Shown here: piece by piece, positions 37,284-49,329 of the stretch
Layout: each line of letters begins with the position of its first letter
How positions within the stretch are numbered: the first letter of the stretch is position 1
Assembly (NCBI RefSeq): GCF_022965805.1
Contig: NC_133109.1
Span: 2,185,001 to 2,249,000, forward strand
DNA from: Primulina eburnea
Lineage: Eukaryota; Streptophyta; Magnoliopsida; Lamiales; Gesneriaceae
Direction of reading: 5' to 3'
DNA length: 64,000 nucleotides
Notes under the pieces: model-generated
The model's database searches: none
What the model was told of the DNA's origin: nothing
What the model saw: the letters and a program-made list of their open reading frames with translations, nothing else
Position numbers and translations under genes: made by a program

Positions 37284-38026
37284 CGGGAGGACGTACAATT
37301 TGGATATGATTAAACACATTCAATAGATTGTGACATCTCATTGATAGACATGAAAATAAGAAGGTAACAAAGTTGAAGATTTGTGATAAACTTCTACCAA
37401 GAAGGTAACGTCGAAGTTGAAGATTTCCGTGTGGGATGGTCGAAGCACCTGATTTCAAGCAAGTAATTTGACTTAACCGTACTGGCAATTTGACTCCCAT
37501 TTCCAATACCTCAAGTCCTGTAAATTCCGGCGTGCTGATGGAATATCAAGAATAAATCACCTTTTCCACTTACCAAAGTCCCCAAGAATCGACCAAGTTC
37601 TTCACCATAAACAATGATGAATTTGCCAAACATGTTTCGGTAGGAATGAGGCTCCAAAACACAAGTCTTACTGATGTTGTTGCTATAGTTGCTGATCTCA
37701 ACATAAGCATGACCACTTAATGCAACATGCATGGCAACAAACGAAAAATCTGTTGATTGATTGTATGGTTCGGTGGAAGTTGGAACTGTTCATGTTCGCA
37801 ATGATTTTTTTTTTTTATATATGAATTTGTTGAAAAGGAAGACAAGGTCTTCATGGATTTGTTATATATTTGAGTTTGATTTGTTATACTAAAAAAATTG
37901 AATATATTACAGATAAAAGAAACTTGCTAATTTGCACATCTTCTCCAGAGCCCATAGACCATAGTTGAGTTTACACTTTTGATACGCCTGATTTGGGGCA
38001 TAGAATTGGGCCTTCAAAATCGAACC
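35857..38026. other. AT-rich intergenic DNA
   Basis: Contains the TA microsatellite at 37.2 kb and an unassigned minus-strand open frame at 37511-37732 (73 codons, containing NMFGKFIIVYGEELGRFLG). That frame has protein-like composition, and a GTAAGT follows the GRFLGTL segment as if at an exon end. I do not recognise it and see no neighbouring exon. Confidence 0.35.
37195..37281. repeat. (TA)n microsatellite, about 43 units
   Basis: Uninterrupted TA dinucleotides over about 85 bases. Likely length-variable and prone to cruciform formation. Confidence 0.95.
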
Positions 38027-38600
38027 TGTTAGTAGTGAAGCCCAAGTCTCCTATCTTGCTGGTCTGGATGGAAGCCCAACCCCATATTTTGCTGGCTTCA
38101 TCTTTGGGCCCAAGTGGTGTACTGTGTACGTTTCCCAAGCCCATTTATAACTCTTATACATGGGCTCTTGGGTTGGGGGAAAAAATGACCGGGAACACTC
38201 TCGATTCTTCTGGTTTTCTCCTCTCTTCGCTTATGCGCCTTCTTTCCCGAAAAAGATACTCTCTTCTCCTCTGTAATCCTAGGGTTTGATCGGCTCTCCG
38301 TTTGATCATCTTGATCATCAGGCAGTAGCGGTATTGCTTTCTTGTCTGCGCTTCCTTGTGAGAAGCAGGTTGCGAGACCGTGTATACTAGGGTTCATGTG
38401 CGTTGGTGTCTGAGGTAACTTGTGACAGATAGTACCGAGATATCTGAGATCGGTAGTGCATTGGCTGGAGTCTGAGCTCGTTGTGAACGTAGATCGGCGT
38501 TTCTTTTCTGGTCGAACCACGTATTTGGTTATTTCTTCCCTTTTCTCCTTTTATTGTTAGTTTACGGTTTCAGGTTTATATGTATTGTGAAATCCTTACA
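38027..38600 (+). repeat. Copia array LTR 1
   Basis: 574 bp. Differs from LTRs 2 and 3 at three positions in its left half (38053, 38276, 38301) and matches LTR 3 elsewhere. Confidence 0.93.
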
Positions 38601-38601
38601 G

Positions 38602-38613
38602 TGGTATCAGAGC
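38602..38613 (+). other. Primer-binding site of Copia interior 1
   Basis: TGGTATCAGAGCC one base after LTR 1, complementary to initiator-Met tRNA. The same site recurs 4,920 bases later. Confidence 0.9.
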
Positions 38614-38831
38614 CAGGTTCGGTTTCTTGGTTCGGTTTCTTGACTTCCGTTGAGAACTAGGATTTCGGTACCTTACTGGTTGATATTCTCGTTTCTGAGT
38701 TCTTTTACCGGTTGACTGTTCTTGTTTCAGTTCTTGTCCCAAGATTTGTTCGGTTCTGTGAGTCTTACTCTGTACAGTGTCTTGTTCTCTTTAATTTTGG
38801 TTTTGTCTTTTGGTGCTTGCGAGGCACTGCC

Positions 38832-41800
38832 ATGGCATCAAGAGTTGAGACACTCCCATTTGATGGAAAAGGGGACTTTGGTTCCTGGAAAAAGAAAATG
38901 AAGGCCCTACTGTCCTATAACAAGGTGCTGATTGCTCTAGAAGTTGATGAGAACAGGTGGTCCGATGCTCAGAAAGCAAAGAAGACTGAGATCAATGAGA
39001 TTGCTTACAATCTTATTGTTCTCAGTCTTTCCGATGCCATCCTGAGACAGGTAGATGGCTGTGATGACCCCATAGCCATCTGGGGTAAACTCGATTCCCT
39101 CTATACCACGTTATCTGCTTCTCATCTCATATATTTAAAGGGTTCTCTGTTTTCTTATAAAATGGACATTTCTAAGTCTCTTGATGATAATCTTGATGAA
39201 TTTTTGAAACTGACTTTGCTCTTTAAAGGGACTCAGCAAGAACTTGATGATTCTAGCCTTGCTATGATTCTGTTAAATTCTTTGCCTGAAAAATATCATG
39301 TTGTTAAAGACTCCTTGCAATACACTGGGGTAGTTCCCAAGCTTGAATTAGTAGTGAATGGGCTTATGGCTAGAGAACATGAACTTAAGACTCAGAAAAG
39401 AACAGGGAACAATCTGTTTGTTAAAACCAATAAGGTAGAAACTATTTCTAATGACAAACCCGGAAAGGATAAGAAGAATAAGAAGAAAGAAACTAGAAAT
39501 TGTCACTTTTGTGGTAAAAAGGGTCATCTGAAAAAACAATGCTATAAGTTTCTTTCTACTCAAAAAGGAAAAGATATGGAAACTAAAGGGTCTAATGTTG
39601 CTTGTATATCAGGAAGTCATTCTGATGTGTATGAGGTTCTGAATGTTTCTGATATTCCTATTAGTGACCGCTGGATTCTTGATTCTGGCTGTTCTTTTCA
39701 CATGTCTCCTAATCTTTCTTGCTTTGAGAACTTGAATGAATCGTGTAATGAAACGGTGTTCATGGGAAATAACAATTCCTGTAAAGTTAAAGGAATTGGT
39801 GATGTAGTTCTCTGTCTTGATAATAATAAGAAGATTAGGCTGACTAATGTGAGATATATCCCCTGTTTGAAACGTAATCTGATCTCCCTTGGTACTCTAG
39901 ATGATATAGGTTGCTGTTATAAAGCTGAAAAATCTTGTTTGAATGTTTATAAGGGTGACAAGTTAATCTTGTATGGTTCAAAAGTCTCTGGCCTGTATAT
40001 ATTGAATGGTTCTCATGTAAATACCTGTGCAAATACTGTTGTTAGTACTAATCCTGCAGATACACAAAGATGGCATCTTCGGTTAGGACACATGAGCAAC
40101 AAGGGGCTTCAAGTACTCCACAACAGTGGAGTACTAGGTAAAGACCCTTTTTCAGAAGTTCCCTTTTGTGAAACTTGTGTGCTAGGTAAACTACATAGGT
40201 TTAAATTCATGAAGGGTACTCATTTATCTAAGTCCAAACTGGAATATGTGCATGCTGATTTGTGGGGCCCTGAAAAGAGTCCCTCACATGGTAATAACAA
40301 GTATTTCTTGTGTATTGTGGATGATTTTACTCGTTATGTTTGGACCTTCCTTTTAAAAACTAAGGATGAGGCTCTTGAAAAATTTAAAAGCTGGAAAACC
40401 TTAGAGGAAAATCAAACTGACTGTAAAGTCAAGATTTTGAGAACTGATAATGGCTTAGAGTTTTGTAACAATGAGTTTGACTTGTTTTGTTCTGAAAATG
40501 GTATTTTAAAACATAGGACTGTTCGAAACACACCACAACAAAATGGTGTTGCTGAAAGAATGAATAGAACTCTATTAGAAAAGGTTAGGTGCTTGTTGTT
40601 TACTGCTGGTTTACCTCAGGGCTTTTGGGGGGAAGCCCTGTATACTGCCACCTACCTTGTCAATAGGAGTCCTAACAGTTCTATAGCCTTCAAAACTCCC
40701 TTAGAACGATGGACTAACAAGAAACCTAGCCTTAGTCACCTTAGGATCTTTGGTTGTGCAGCCTATGCACACACCAAAGATGGTAAGCTGGATCCCAGAT
40801 CCTTAAAGTGTGTCTTTCTAGGCTACCAACAGCAACATGGGACTAAGGGATATAGATTGTGGGATAGAAACACTAGAGGTGTCAAGATCATTGTGAGCCG
40901 AGATGTGATTTTTAATGAAGACTCTTTTCCGTGTAAATTGCAGGACAATGCTGCTAAACCAGAGAGTGAGAACTTGAGAGATGCTAAGACTACACCTTTT
41001 GAGGTGGAGACTCAACAAGAGGCTGTTCTTGGTGACATTCCCTTAGGGGATGATCATCATAGGGATAATGAGGCTGTGGATAATGAGAACCCAACACCTG
41101 AGGTTAATGATGGTGAAGAACCTGTGGACCATGAGGTAGAGGTTCAGGAACTAGTTCATGATGAGTTAGATAACTATCAATTGACTAGAGATAGGGAACC
41201 CCGGGCTAGGAGACCTAACCCCAGATTCACCTATGCTGATTTAGTTTATACAGCACTCATAGCAGCTCAAAATGTCCAGTATTCTGAGCCAAACACCTAT
41301 AAAGAAGCCATAGAGTCTAAGGACAAAAATCAGTGGATGAATGCCATGATAAGTGAGCTTGAGTCTCTTAAACAAAATAAAACTTGGGTGCTCGTTCAAA
41401 AGCCTAAAAATCATAAAGTTGTTCAATGTAAATGGCTGTTTAAAATCAAAGAAGGTCTGAATCCCAGTGATCCACCTAGATTTAAAGCTAGGTTAGTTGC
41501 TAAGGGATTCACTCAAAGGGAAGGCATTGACTTTAATGAGATTTTCTCCCCTGTTGTTAAATACAAAACCATTAGAATTATGCTTGCTTTTGTTGTCCAT
41601 TTTGATCTTGAACTTGAACAACTAGATGTTACCACTGCCTTCTTGCATGGTGATTTGAATGAGACTATTGTGATGGCTCAACCTGAAGGTTTTATTGATA
41701 AAGATCATCCTGATTTTGTGTGTTTGCTGAAAAAGTCATTGTATGGCTTAAAACAGTCTCCTAGACAATGGTATATTAAGTTTGACTCATTTGTGATTGG

Positions 41801-42842
41801 AATTGGCTTTAAAAGGAGTAGCTATGACAGCTGCTTCTACTATAAATCTGTTGATAACATCCCTCTGTATTTACTCTTATATGTTGATGACATGCTATTG
41901 ATTAGTAAGTCTATGTCTCTTATTACTAATCTGAAAAATTCTCTTAGCTCAGTGTTTGACATGAAGGATCTTGGCCATGCTAAGAAGATTTTGGGGATGT
42001 ATATTGAAAGAGATAGGGAAAAGAATTACCTAAAGCTGCATCAAACACCTTACTTAAGGAAGGTGGTATCTCTGTTTGGTAACACTGAAACTAAACCTGT
42101 TAAGTTGCCATTAGCTAATCATTTTATACTCCATAAGGGTCAATGCCCTAAATCTGATAGTGAGTTAGCTAAAATGCAAGATAAGCCTTATGCCAATTTG
42201 ATTGGATCTCTCATGTATTCAATGATCTGTACTCGACCTGATTTATCATTTGCTATATCAGTGCTGTCAAGATACATGTCTAATCCTGGTATTGATCACT
42301 GGCGTGGTTTGAAATGGGTTTTGAATTATGTTAATTCTTCAGTGGATATTGGTTTGGTCTATGGTAAGTCAGATGTTCTTAATCTTAAAGGTTATGTTGA
42401 TTCTGATTTTGCTGGGGATCGTGACTCTAGGAAATCTACCACTGCTTACTGTTTCATGCTAGGGAATAGTTGTATTTCTTAGAAATCACAGCTGCAGCCT
42501 TTAGTAGCCTTATCCTCTACTGAGGCTGAATATGTTGCTATGTGTGATTGCATTAAAGAATCTGTTTGGCTACATGGTTTGCTATCTGAAATTGATGTTA
42601 TTTCTGATACTCCTACTGTACTATGTGATAATCAAAGTGCAATTCACCTTAGCAGGAACCCTGTTTACCATGATAGGACTAAGCATGTAGATATAAAATC
42701 CCATTATGTTAGAGACATGATTGCTGCAGGTAAAGTCAAGGTTGTGAAGGTTCCCACCGAGGACAACCCGTTAGACATGGGGACTAAGATTGTTCCAGCC
42801 CCTAAGTTTAGACACTGTCTAAATCTACTGGGCATGGGATAA
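38832..42842 (+). pseudogene. Copia gag-pol, interior 1, one in-frame stop
   Basis: One reading frame of 1,337 codons interrupted only by TAG at 42480-42482. The ATG at 38832 (GCCATGG) starts MASRVETLPFDGKGDF; an earlier ATG at 38712 is less likely. In order: gag with zinc knuckle CHFCGKKGHLKKQC, protease motif WILDSGCSFHM, integrase zinc region (HLRLGHMS, CETCVLGK), integrase core (HADLWGP, LRTDNGLEFC, TPQQNGVAERMNRTL), reverse transcriptase (QLDVTTAFLHG, YGLKQSPRQWY, LLYVDDMLL) and RNase H (DSDFAGDRDSRKSTTAYC). The stop falls after NSCIS, where relatives have Trp, cutting off the last 120 codons of RNase H. Everything else looks intact. Confidence 0.93.
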
Positions 42843-42946
42843 TCTCCTACCTCGGACTGGTTAAGAGCGATGATGATACTCATGAGCCATTTAATGCACT
42901 ATTTGGATCGATGATAGATTGGAGACTTCTGCCTCAAGGTGGAGTA

Positions 42947-43520
42947 TGTTAGTAGTGAAGCCCAAGTCTCCTACCTTGCTGGTCTGGATGGAAGCCCAAC
43001 CCCATATTTTGCTGGCTTCATCTTTGGGCCCAAGTGGTGTACTGTGTACGTTTCCCAAGCCCATTTATAACTCTTATACATGGGCTCTTGGGTTGGGGGA
43101 AAAAATGACCGGGAACACTCTCGATTCTTCTGGTTTTCTCCTCTCTTCGCTTATGCGCCTTCTTTCCCGAAAAAGATACTCTCTTCTCCTCTGTACTCCT
43201 AGGGTTTGATCGGCTCTCCGGTTGATCATCTTGATCATCAGGCAGTAGCGGTATTGCTTTCTTGTCTGCGCTTCCTTGTGAGAAGCAGGTTGCGAGACCG
43301 TGTATACTAGGGTTCATGTGCGTTGGTGTCTGAGGTAACTTGTGACAGATAGTACCGAGATATCTGAGATCGGTAGTGCATTGGCTGGAGTCTGAGCTCG
43401 TTGTGAACTTAGATCGGCGTTTTTTTTCTGGTCGAACCACGTATTTGGTTATTTCTTCCCTTTTCTCCTTTTATTGTTAGTTTTCGGTTTCAGGTTTATA
43501 TGTATTGTGAAATCCTTACA
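42947..43520 (+). repeat. Copia array LTR 2 (shared middle LTR)
   Basis: Acts as 3' LTR of interior 1 and 5' LTR of interior 2. Left half matches LTR 3; right half has three private differences (43409, 43423, 43484). Confidence 0.93.
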
Positions 43521-43751
43521 GTGGTATCAGAGCCAGGTTCGGTTTCTTGGTTCGGTTTCTTGACTTCCGTTGAGAACTAGGATTTCGGTACCTTACTGGT
43601 TGATATTCTCGTTTCTGAGTTCTTTTACCGGTTGACTGTTCTTGTTTCAGTTCTTGTCCCAAGATTTGTTCGGTTCTGTGAGTCTTACTCTGTACAGTGT
43701 CTTGTTCTCTTTAATTTTGGTTTTGTCTTTTGGTGCTTGCGAGGCACTGCC

Positions 43752-46700
43752 ATGGCATCAAGAGTTGAGACACTCCCATTTGATGGAAAAGGGGACTTTG
43801 GTTCCTGGAAAAAGAAAATGAAGGCCCTACTGTCCTATAACAAGGTGCTGATTGCTCTAGAAGTTGATGAGAACAGGTGGTCCGATGCTCAGAAAGCAAA
43901 GAAGACTGAGATCAATGAGATTGCTTACAATCTTATTGTTCTCAGTCTTTCCGATGCCATCCTGAGACAGGTAGATGGCTGTGATGACCCCATAGCCATC
44001 TGGGGTAAACTCGATTCCCTCTATACCACGTTATCTGCTTCTCATCTCATATATTTAAAGGGTTCTCTGTTTTCTTATAAAATGGACATTTCTAAGTCTC
44101 TTGATGATAATCTTGATGAATTTTTGAAACTGACTTTGCTCTTTAAAGGGACTCAGCAAGAACTTGATGATTCTAGCCTTGCTATGATTCTGTTAAATTC
44201 TTTGCCTGAAAAATATCATGTTGTTAAAGACTCCTTGCAATACACTGGGGTAGTTCCCAAGCTTGAATTAGTAGTGAATGGGCTTATGGCTAGAGAACAT
44301 GAACTTAAGACTCAGAAAAGAACAGGGAACAATCTGTTTGTTAAAACCAATAAGGTAGAAACTATTTCTAATGACAAACCCGGAAAGGATAAGAAGAATA
44401 AGAAGAAAGAAACTAGAAATTGTCACTTTTGTGGTAAAAAGGGTCATCTGAAAAAACAATGCTATAAGTTTCTTTCTACTCAAAAAGGAAAAGATATGGA
44501 AACTAAAGGGTCTAATGTTGCTTGTATATCAGGAAGTCATTCTGATGTGTATGAGGTTCTGAATGTTTCTGATATTCCTATTAGTGACCGCTGGATTCTT
44601 GATTCTGGCTGTTCTTTTCACATGTCTCCTAATCTTTCTTGCTTTGAGAACTTGAATGAATCGTGTAATGAAACGGTGTTCATGGGAAATAACAATTCCT
44701 GTAAAGTTAAAGGAATTGGTGATGTAGTTCTCTGTCTTGATAATAATAAGAAGATTAGGCTGACTAATGTGAGATATATCCCCTGTTTGAAACGTAATCT
44801 GATCTCCCTTGGTACTCTAGATGATATAGGTTGCTGTTATAAAGCTGAAAAATCTTGTTTGAATGTTTATAAGGGTGACAAGTTAATCTTGTATGGTTCA
44901 AAAGTCTCTGGCCTGTATATATTGAATGGTTCTCATGTAAATACCTGTGCAAATACTGTTGTTAGTACTAATCCTGCAGATACACAAAGATGGCATCTTC
45001 GGTTAGGACACATGAGCAACAAGGGGCTTCAAGTACTCCACAACAGTGGAGTACTAGGTAAAGACCCTTTTTCAGAAGTTCCCTTTTGTGAAACTTGTGT
45101 GCTAGGTAAACTACATAGGTTTAAATTCATGAAGGGTACTCATTTATCTAAGTCCAAACTGGAATATGTGCATGCTGATTTGTGGGGCCCTGAAAAGAGT
45201 CCCTCACATGGTAATAACAAGTATTTCTTGTGTATTGTGGATGATTTTACTCGTTATGTTTGGACCTTCCTTTTAAAAACTAAGGATGAGGCTCTTGAAA
45301 AATTTAAAAGCTGGAAAACCTTAGAGGAAAATCAAACTGACTGTAAAGTCAAGATTTTGAGAACTGATAATGGCTTAGAGTTTTGTAACAATGAGTTTGA
45401 CTTGTTTTGTTCTGAAAATGGTATTTTAAAACATAGGACTGTTCGAAACACACCACAACAAAATGGTGTTGCTGAAAGAATGAATAGAACTCTATTAGAA
45501 AAGGTTAGGTGCTTGTTGTTTACTGCTGGTTTACCTCAGGGCTTTTGGGGGGAAGCCCTGTATACTGCCACCTACCTTGTCAATAGGAGTCCTAACAGTT
45601 CTATAGCCTTCAAAACTCCCTTAGAACGATGGACTAACAAGAAACCTAGCCTTAGTCACCTTAGGATCTTTGGTTGTGCAGCCTATGCACACACCAAAGA
45701 TGGTAAGCTGGATCCCAGATCCTTAAAGTGTGTCTTTCTAGGCTACCAACAGCAACATGGGACTAAGGGATATAGATTGTGGGATAGAAACACTAGAGGT
45801 GTCAAGATCATTGTGAGCCGAGATGTGATTTTTAATGAAGACTCTTTTCCGTGTAAATTGCAGGACAATGCTGCTAAACCAGAGAGTGAGAACTTGAGAG
45901 ATGCTAAGACTACACCTTTTGAGGTGGAGACTCAACAAGAGGCTGTTCTTGGTGACATTCCCTTAGGGGATGATCATCATAGGGATAATGAGGCTGTGGA
46001 TAATGAGAACCCAACACCTGAGGTTAATGATGGTGAAGAACCTGTGGACCATGAGGTAGAGGTTCAGGAACTAGTTCATGATGAGTTAGATAACTATCAA
46101 TTGACTAGAGATAGGGAACCCCGGGCTAGGAGACCTAACCCCAGATTCACCTATGCTGATTTAGTTTATACAGCACTCATAGCAGCTCAAAATGTCCAGT
46201 ATTCTGAGCCAAACACCTATAAAGAAGCCATAGAGTCTAAGGACAAAAATCAGTGGATGAATGCCATGATAAGTGAGCTTGAGTCTCTTAAACAAAATAA
46301 AACTTGGGTGCTCGTTCAAAAGCCTAAAAATCATAAAGTTGTTCAATGTAAATGGCTGTTTAAAATCAAAGAAGGTCTGAATCCCAGTGATCCACCTAGA
46401 TTTAAAGCTAGGTTAGTTGCTAAGGGATTCACTCAAAGGGAAGGCATTGACTTTAATGAGATTTTCTCCCCTGTTGTTAAATACAAAACCATTAGAATTA
46501 TGCTTGCTTTTGTTGTCCATTTTGATCTTGAACTTGAACAACTAGATGTTACCACTGCCTTCTTGCATGGTGATTTGAATGAGACTATTGTGATGGCTCA
46601 ACCTGAAGGTTTTATTGATAAAGATCATCCTGATTTTGTGTGTTTGCTGAAAAAGTCATTGTATGGCTTAAAACAGTCTCCTAGACAATGGTATATTAAG

Positions 46701-47762
46701 TTTGACTCATTTGTGATTGGAATTGGCTTTAAAAGGAGTAGCTATGACAGCTGCTTCTACTATAAATCTGTTGATAACATCCCTCTGTATTTACTCTTAT
46801 ATGTTGATGACATGCTATTGATTAGTAAGTCTATGTCTCTTATTACTAATCTGAAAAATTCTCTTAGCTCAGTGTTTGACATGAAGGATCTTGGCCATGC
46901 TAAGAAGATTTTGGGGATGTATATTGAAAGAGATAGGGAAAAGAATTACCTAAAGCTGCATCAAACACCTTACTTAAGGAAGGTGGTATCTCTGTTTGGT
47001 AACACTGAAACTAAACCTGTTAAGTTGCCATTAGCTAATCATTTTATACTCCATAAGGGTCAATGCCCTAAATCTGATAGTGAGTTAGCTAAAATGCAAG
47101 ATAAGCCTTATGCCAATTTGATTGGATCTCTCATGTATTCAATGATCTGTACTCGACCTGATTTATCATTTGCTATATCAGTGCTGTCAAGATACATGTC
47201 TAATCCTGGTATTGATCACTGGCGTGGTTTGAAATGGGTTTTGAATTATGTTAATTCTTCAGTGGATATTGGTTTGGTCTATGGTAAGTCAGATGTTCTT
47301 AATCTTAAAGGTTATGTTGATTCTGATTTTTCTGGGGATCGTGACTCTAGGAAATCTACCACTGCTTACTGTTTCATGCTAGGGAATAGTTGTATTTCTT
47401 AGAAATCACAGCTGCAGCCTTTAGTAGCCTTATCCTCTACTGAGGCTGAATATGTTGCTATGTGTGATTGCATTAAAGAATCTGTTTGGCTACATGGTTT
47501 GCTATCTGAAATTGATGTTATTTCTGATACTCATACTGTACTATGTGATAATCAAAGTGCAATTCACCTTAGCAGGAACCCTGTTTACCATGATAGGACT
47601 AAGCATGTAGATATAAAATCCCATTATGTTAGAGACATGATTGCTGCAGGTAAAGTCAAGGTTGTGAAGGTTCCCACCGAGGACAACCCGTTAGACATGG
47701 GGACTAAGATTGTTCCAGCCCCTAAGTTTAGACACTGTCTAAATCTACTGGGCATGGGATAA
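43752..47762 (+). pseudogene. Copia gag-pol, interior 2, same in-frame stop
   Basis: Copy of interior 1 shifted by 4,920 bases, with the same domains and the same TAG (47400-47402) before the last part of RNase H. Differences noticed by eye: G/T at 42411/47331 (Ala to Ser in the RNase H DSDF-GD motif) and C/A at 42613/47533 (Pro to His). Confidence 0.93.
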
Positions 47763-47866
47763 TCTCCTACCTCGGACTGGTTAAGAGCGATGATGATACT
47801 CATGAGCCATTTAATGCACTATTTGGATCGATGATAGATTGGAGACTTCTGCCTCAAGGTGGAGTA

Positions 47867-48440
47867 TGTTAGTAGTGAAGCCCAAGTCTCCTACCTTGCT
47901 GGTCTGGATGGAAGCCCAACCCCATATTTTGCTGGCTTCATCTTTGGGCCCAAGTGGTGTACTGTGTACGTTTCCCAAGCCCATTTATAACTCTTATACA
48001 TGGGCTCTTGGGTTGGGGGAAAAAATGACCGGGAACACTCTCGATTCTTCTGGTTTTCTCCTCTCTTCGCTTATGCGCCTTCTTTCCCGAAAAAGATACT
48101 CTCTTCTCCTCTGTACTCCTAGGGTTTGATCGGCTCTCCGGTTGATCATCTTGATCATCAGGCAGTAGCGGTATTGCTTTCTTGTCTGCGCTTCCTTGTG
48201 AGAAGCAGGTTGCGAGACCGTGTATACTAGGGTTCATGTGCGTTGGTGTCTGAGGTAACTTGTGACAGATAGTACCGAGATATCTGAGATCGGTAGTGCA
48301 TTGGCTGGAGTCTGAGCTCGTTGTGAACGTAGATCGGCGTTTCTTTTCTGGTCGAACCACGTATTTGGTTATTTCTTCCCTTTTCTCCTTTTATTGTTAG
48401 TTTACGGTTTCAGGTTTATATGTATTGTGAAATCCTTACA
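47867..48440 (+). repeat. Copia array LTR 3
   Basis: Ends at TTACA before the right GAACC target duplication. No private differences were noticed relative to the other two LTRs. Confidence 0.93.
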
Positions 48441-48445
48441 GAACC

Positions 48446-49324
48446 AATGGGAATAATTTTTTCTATTTATCGTACAAAACACAACCTAAAAAATTTATTT
48501 AGAATGCTCACGTTGTTCAAACGAGGAAGCGTGTAATTAACTCCGATCGAATGTTTAAAATTTAGCGTAAGCTCGAGTGCTTATTGTGTTACCAAAAATT
48601 ATACGTTCGATTATATAATTAATATCAAGGTCATTGTCATGTTTCAACTCTGATGATTGCAAATTCGTGCAATCATTGGGATGAAAATGTTGAAAAACAA
48701 TTAACCGTACGACGATTAATGTATTATATGATATAAAATATTTAAAGCTTAGATGATCTGATAGATGTTTTTGAAGCAAGAGTTGTTGATAAATAGTTGA
48801 TATGAGTGTGAATGGTCTAAATTTTTCTGAGAATGAAATATTGAAAATTTACTTTGAATGTATATCAAATCATGTTGTGTCATAAAAAGCTTTTTCTTGA
48901 CATCATCTATTTATAGTGCTCTTTGCATTATTTTTGGTTCAATGTTGAACTATAGCTCATTAATGCAAAAGTACTGTTGTCATCATACTTTCTTGAATTA
49001 TAGTAGACTTCGATAAATGAACAATTTGACATATTCCAAATGCGGAAAAAAAGGTCATCGACTACAAAAAATGATTGTCCCTGAGCTGTGTTTTTTTAGA
49101 AAAATATTATGATCTTATGATGTTTTTTTTATAGTGCATGATCAGTTAGTCAACTTTTCTGATAAAGTAGGTAAATTTTTGTAAGATGCGTGACTTGAAT
49201 ATGAAGATGTCTTATTCGACGGTTTCCAATAAATAGATCAAATAAGCTGCTAAGACTGAAAGGATTGGATAGCTTTGCATCTTGAGGCCGGTTGAACAAG
49301 TTCTTCCTAATCTTCAATAAAACG
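48446..49324. other. Probable part of an older LTR (left of the SIRE insertion)
   Basis: No gene. Because the 49-61 kb element split a site that continues at 60,780 into an LTR-like end and a decayed accessory ORF, this side is probably the rest of that older LTR. Its outer boundary could not be placed. Confidence 0.4.
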
Positions 49325-49329
49325 GTCGA

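Larger units (their letters stand above)
38022..48445 (+). mobile_element. Tandem Copia array: LTR-interior-LTR-interior-LTR
   Basis: LTRs at 38027-38600, 42947-43520 and 47867-48440 (574 bp each) enclose two interiors with an exact 4,920 bp period. The only target duplication is GAACC, at 38022-38026 and 48441-48445, so the array descends from one insertion. LTRs run TGTTAGTAG to TCCTTACA. Each interior has a primer-binding site and a single gag-pol frame. Domain order PR-INT-RT-RH makes it Ty1/Copia; the lineage may be Tork/Tnt1-like. Confidence 0.95.

Noticed and set aside
38712..38831. Upstream ATG adding 40 residues to Copia gag-pol
   Set aside because: The ATG at 38832 has a better context (GCCATGG) and begins the typical gag start; the upstream residues have no family resemblance.
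38098..48360. 140-codon minus-strand open frames in each Copia LTR
   Set aside because: They repeat because the LTRs repeat; low-complexity composition and no homology support for a gene.
38027..48440. Two independent neighbouring Copia insertions
   Set aside because: There is only one target duplication pair and the middle LTR is shared, so one insertion later expanded.
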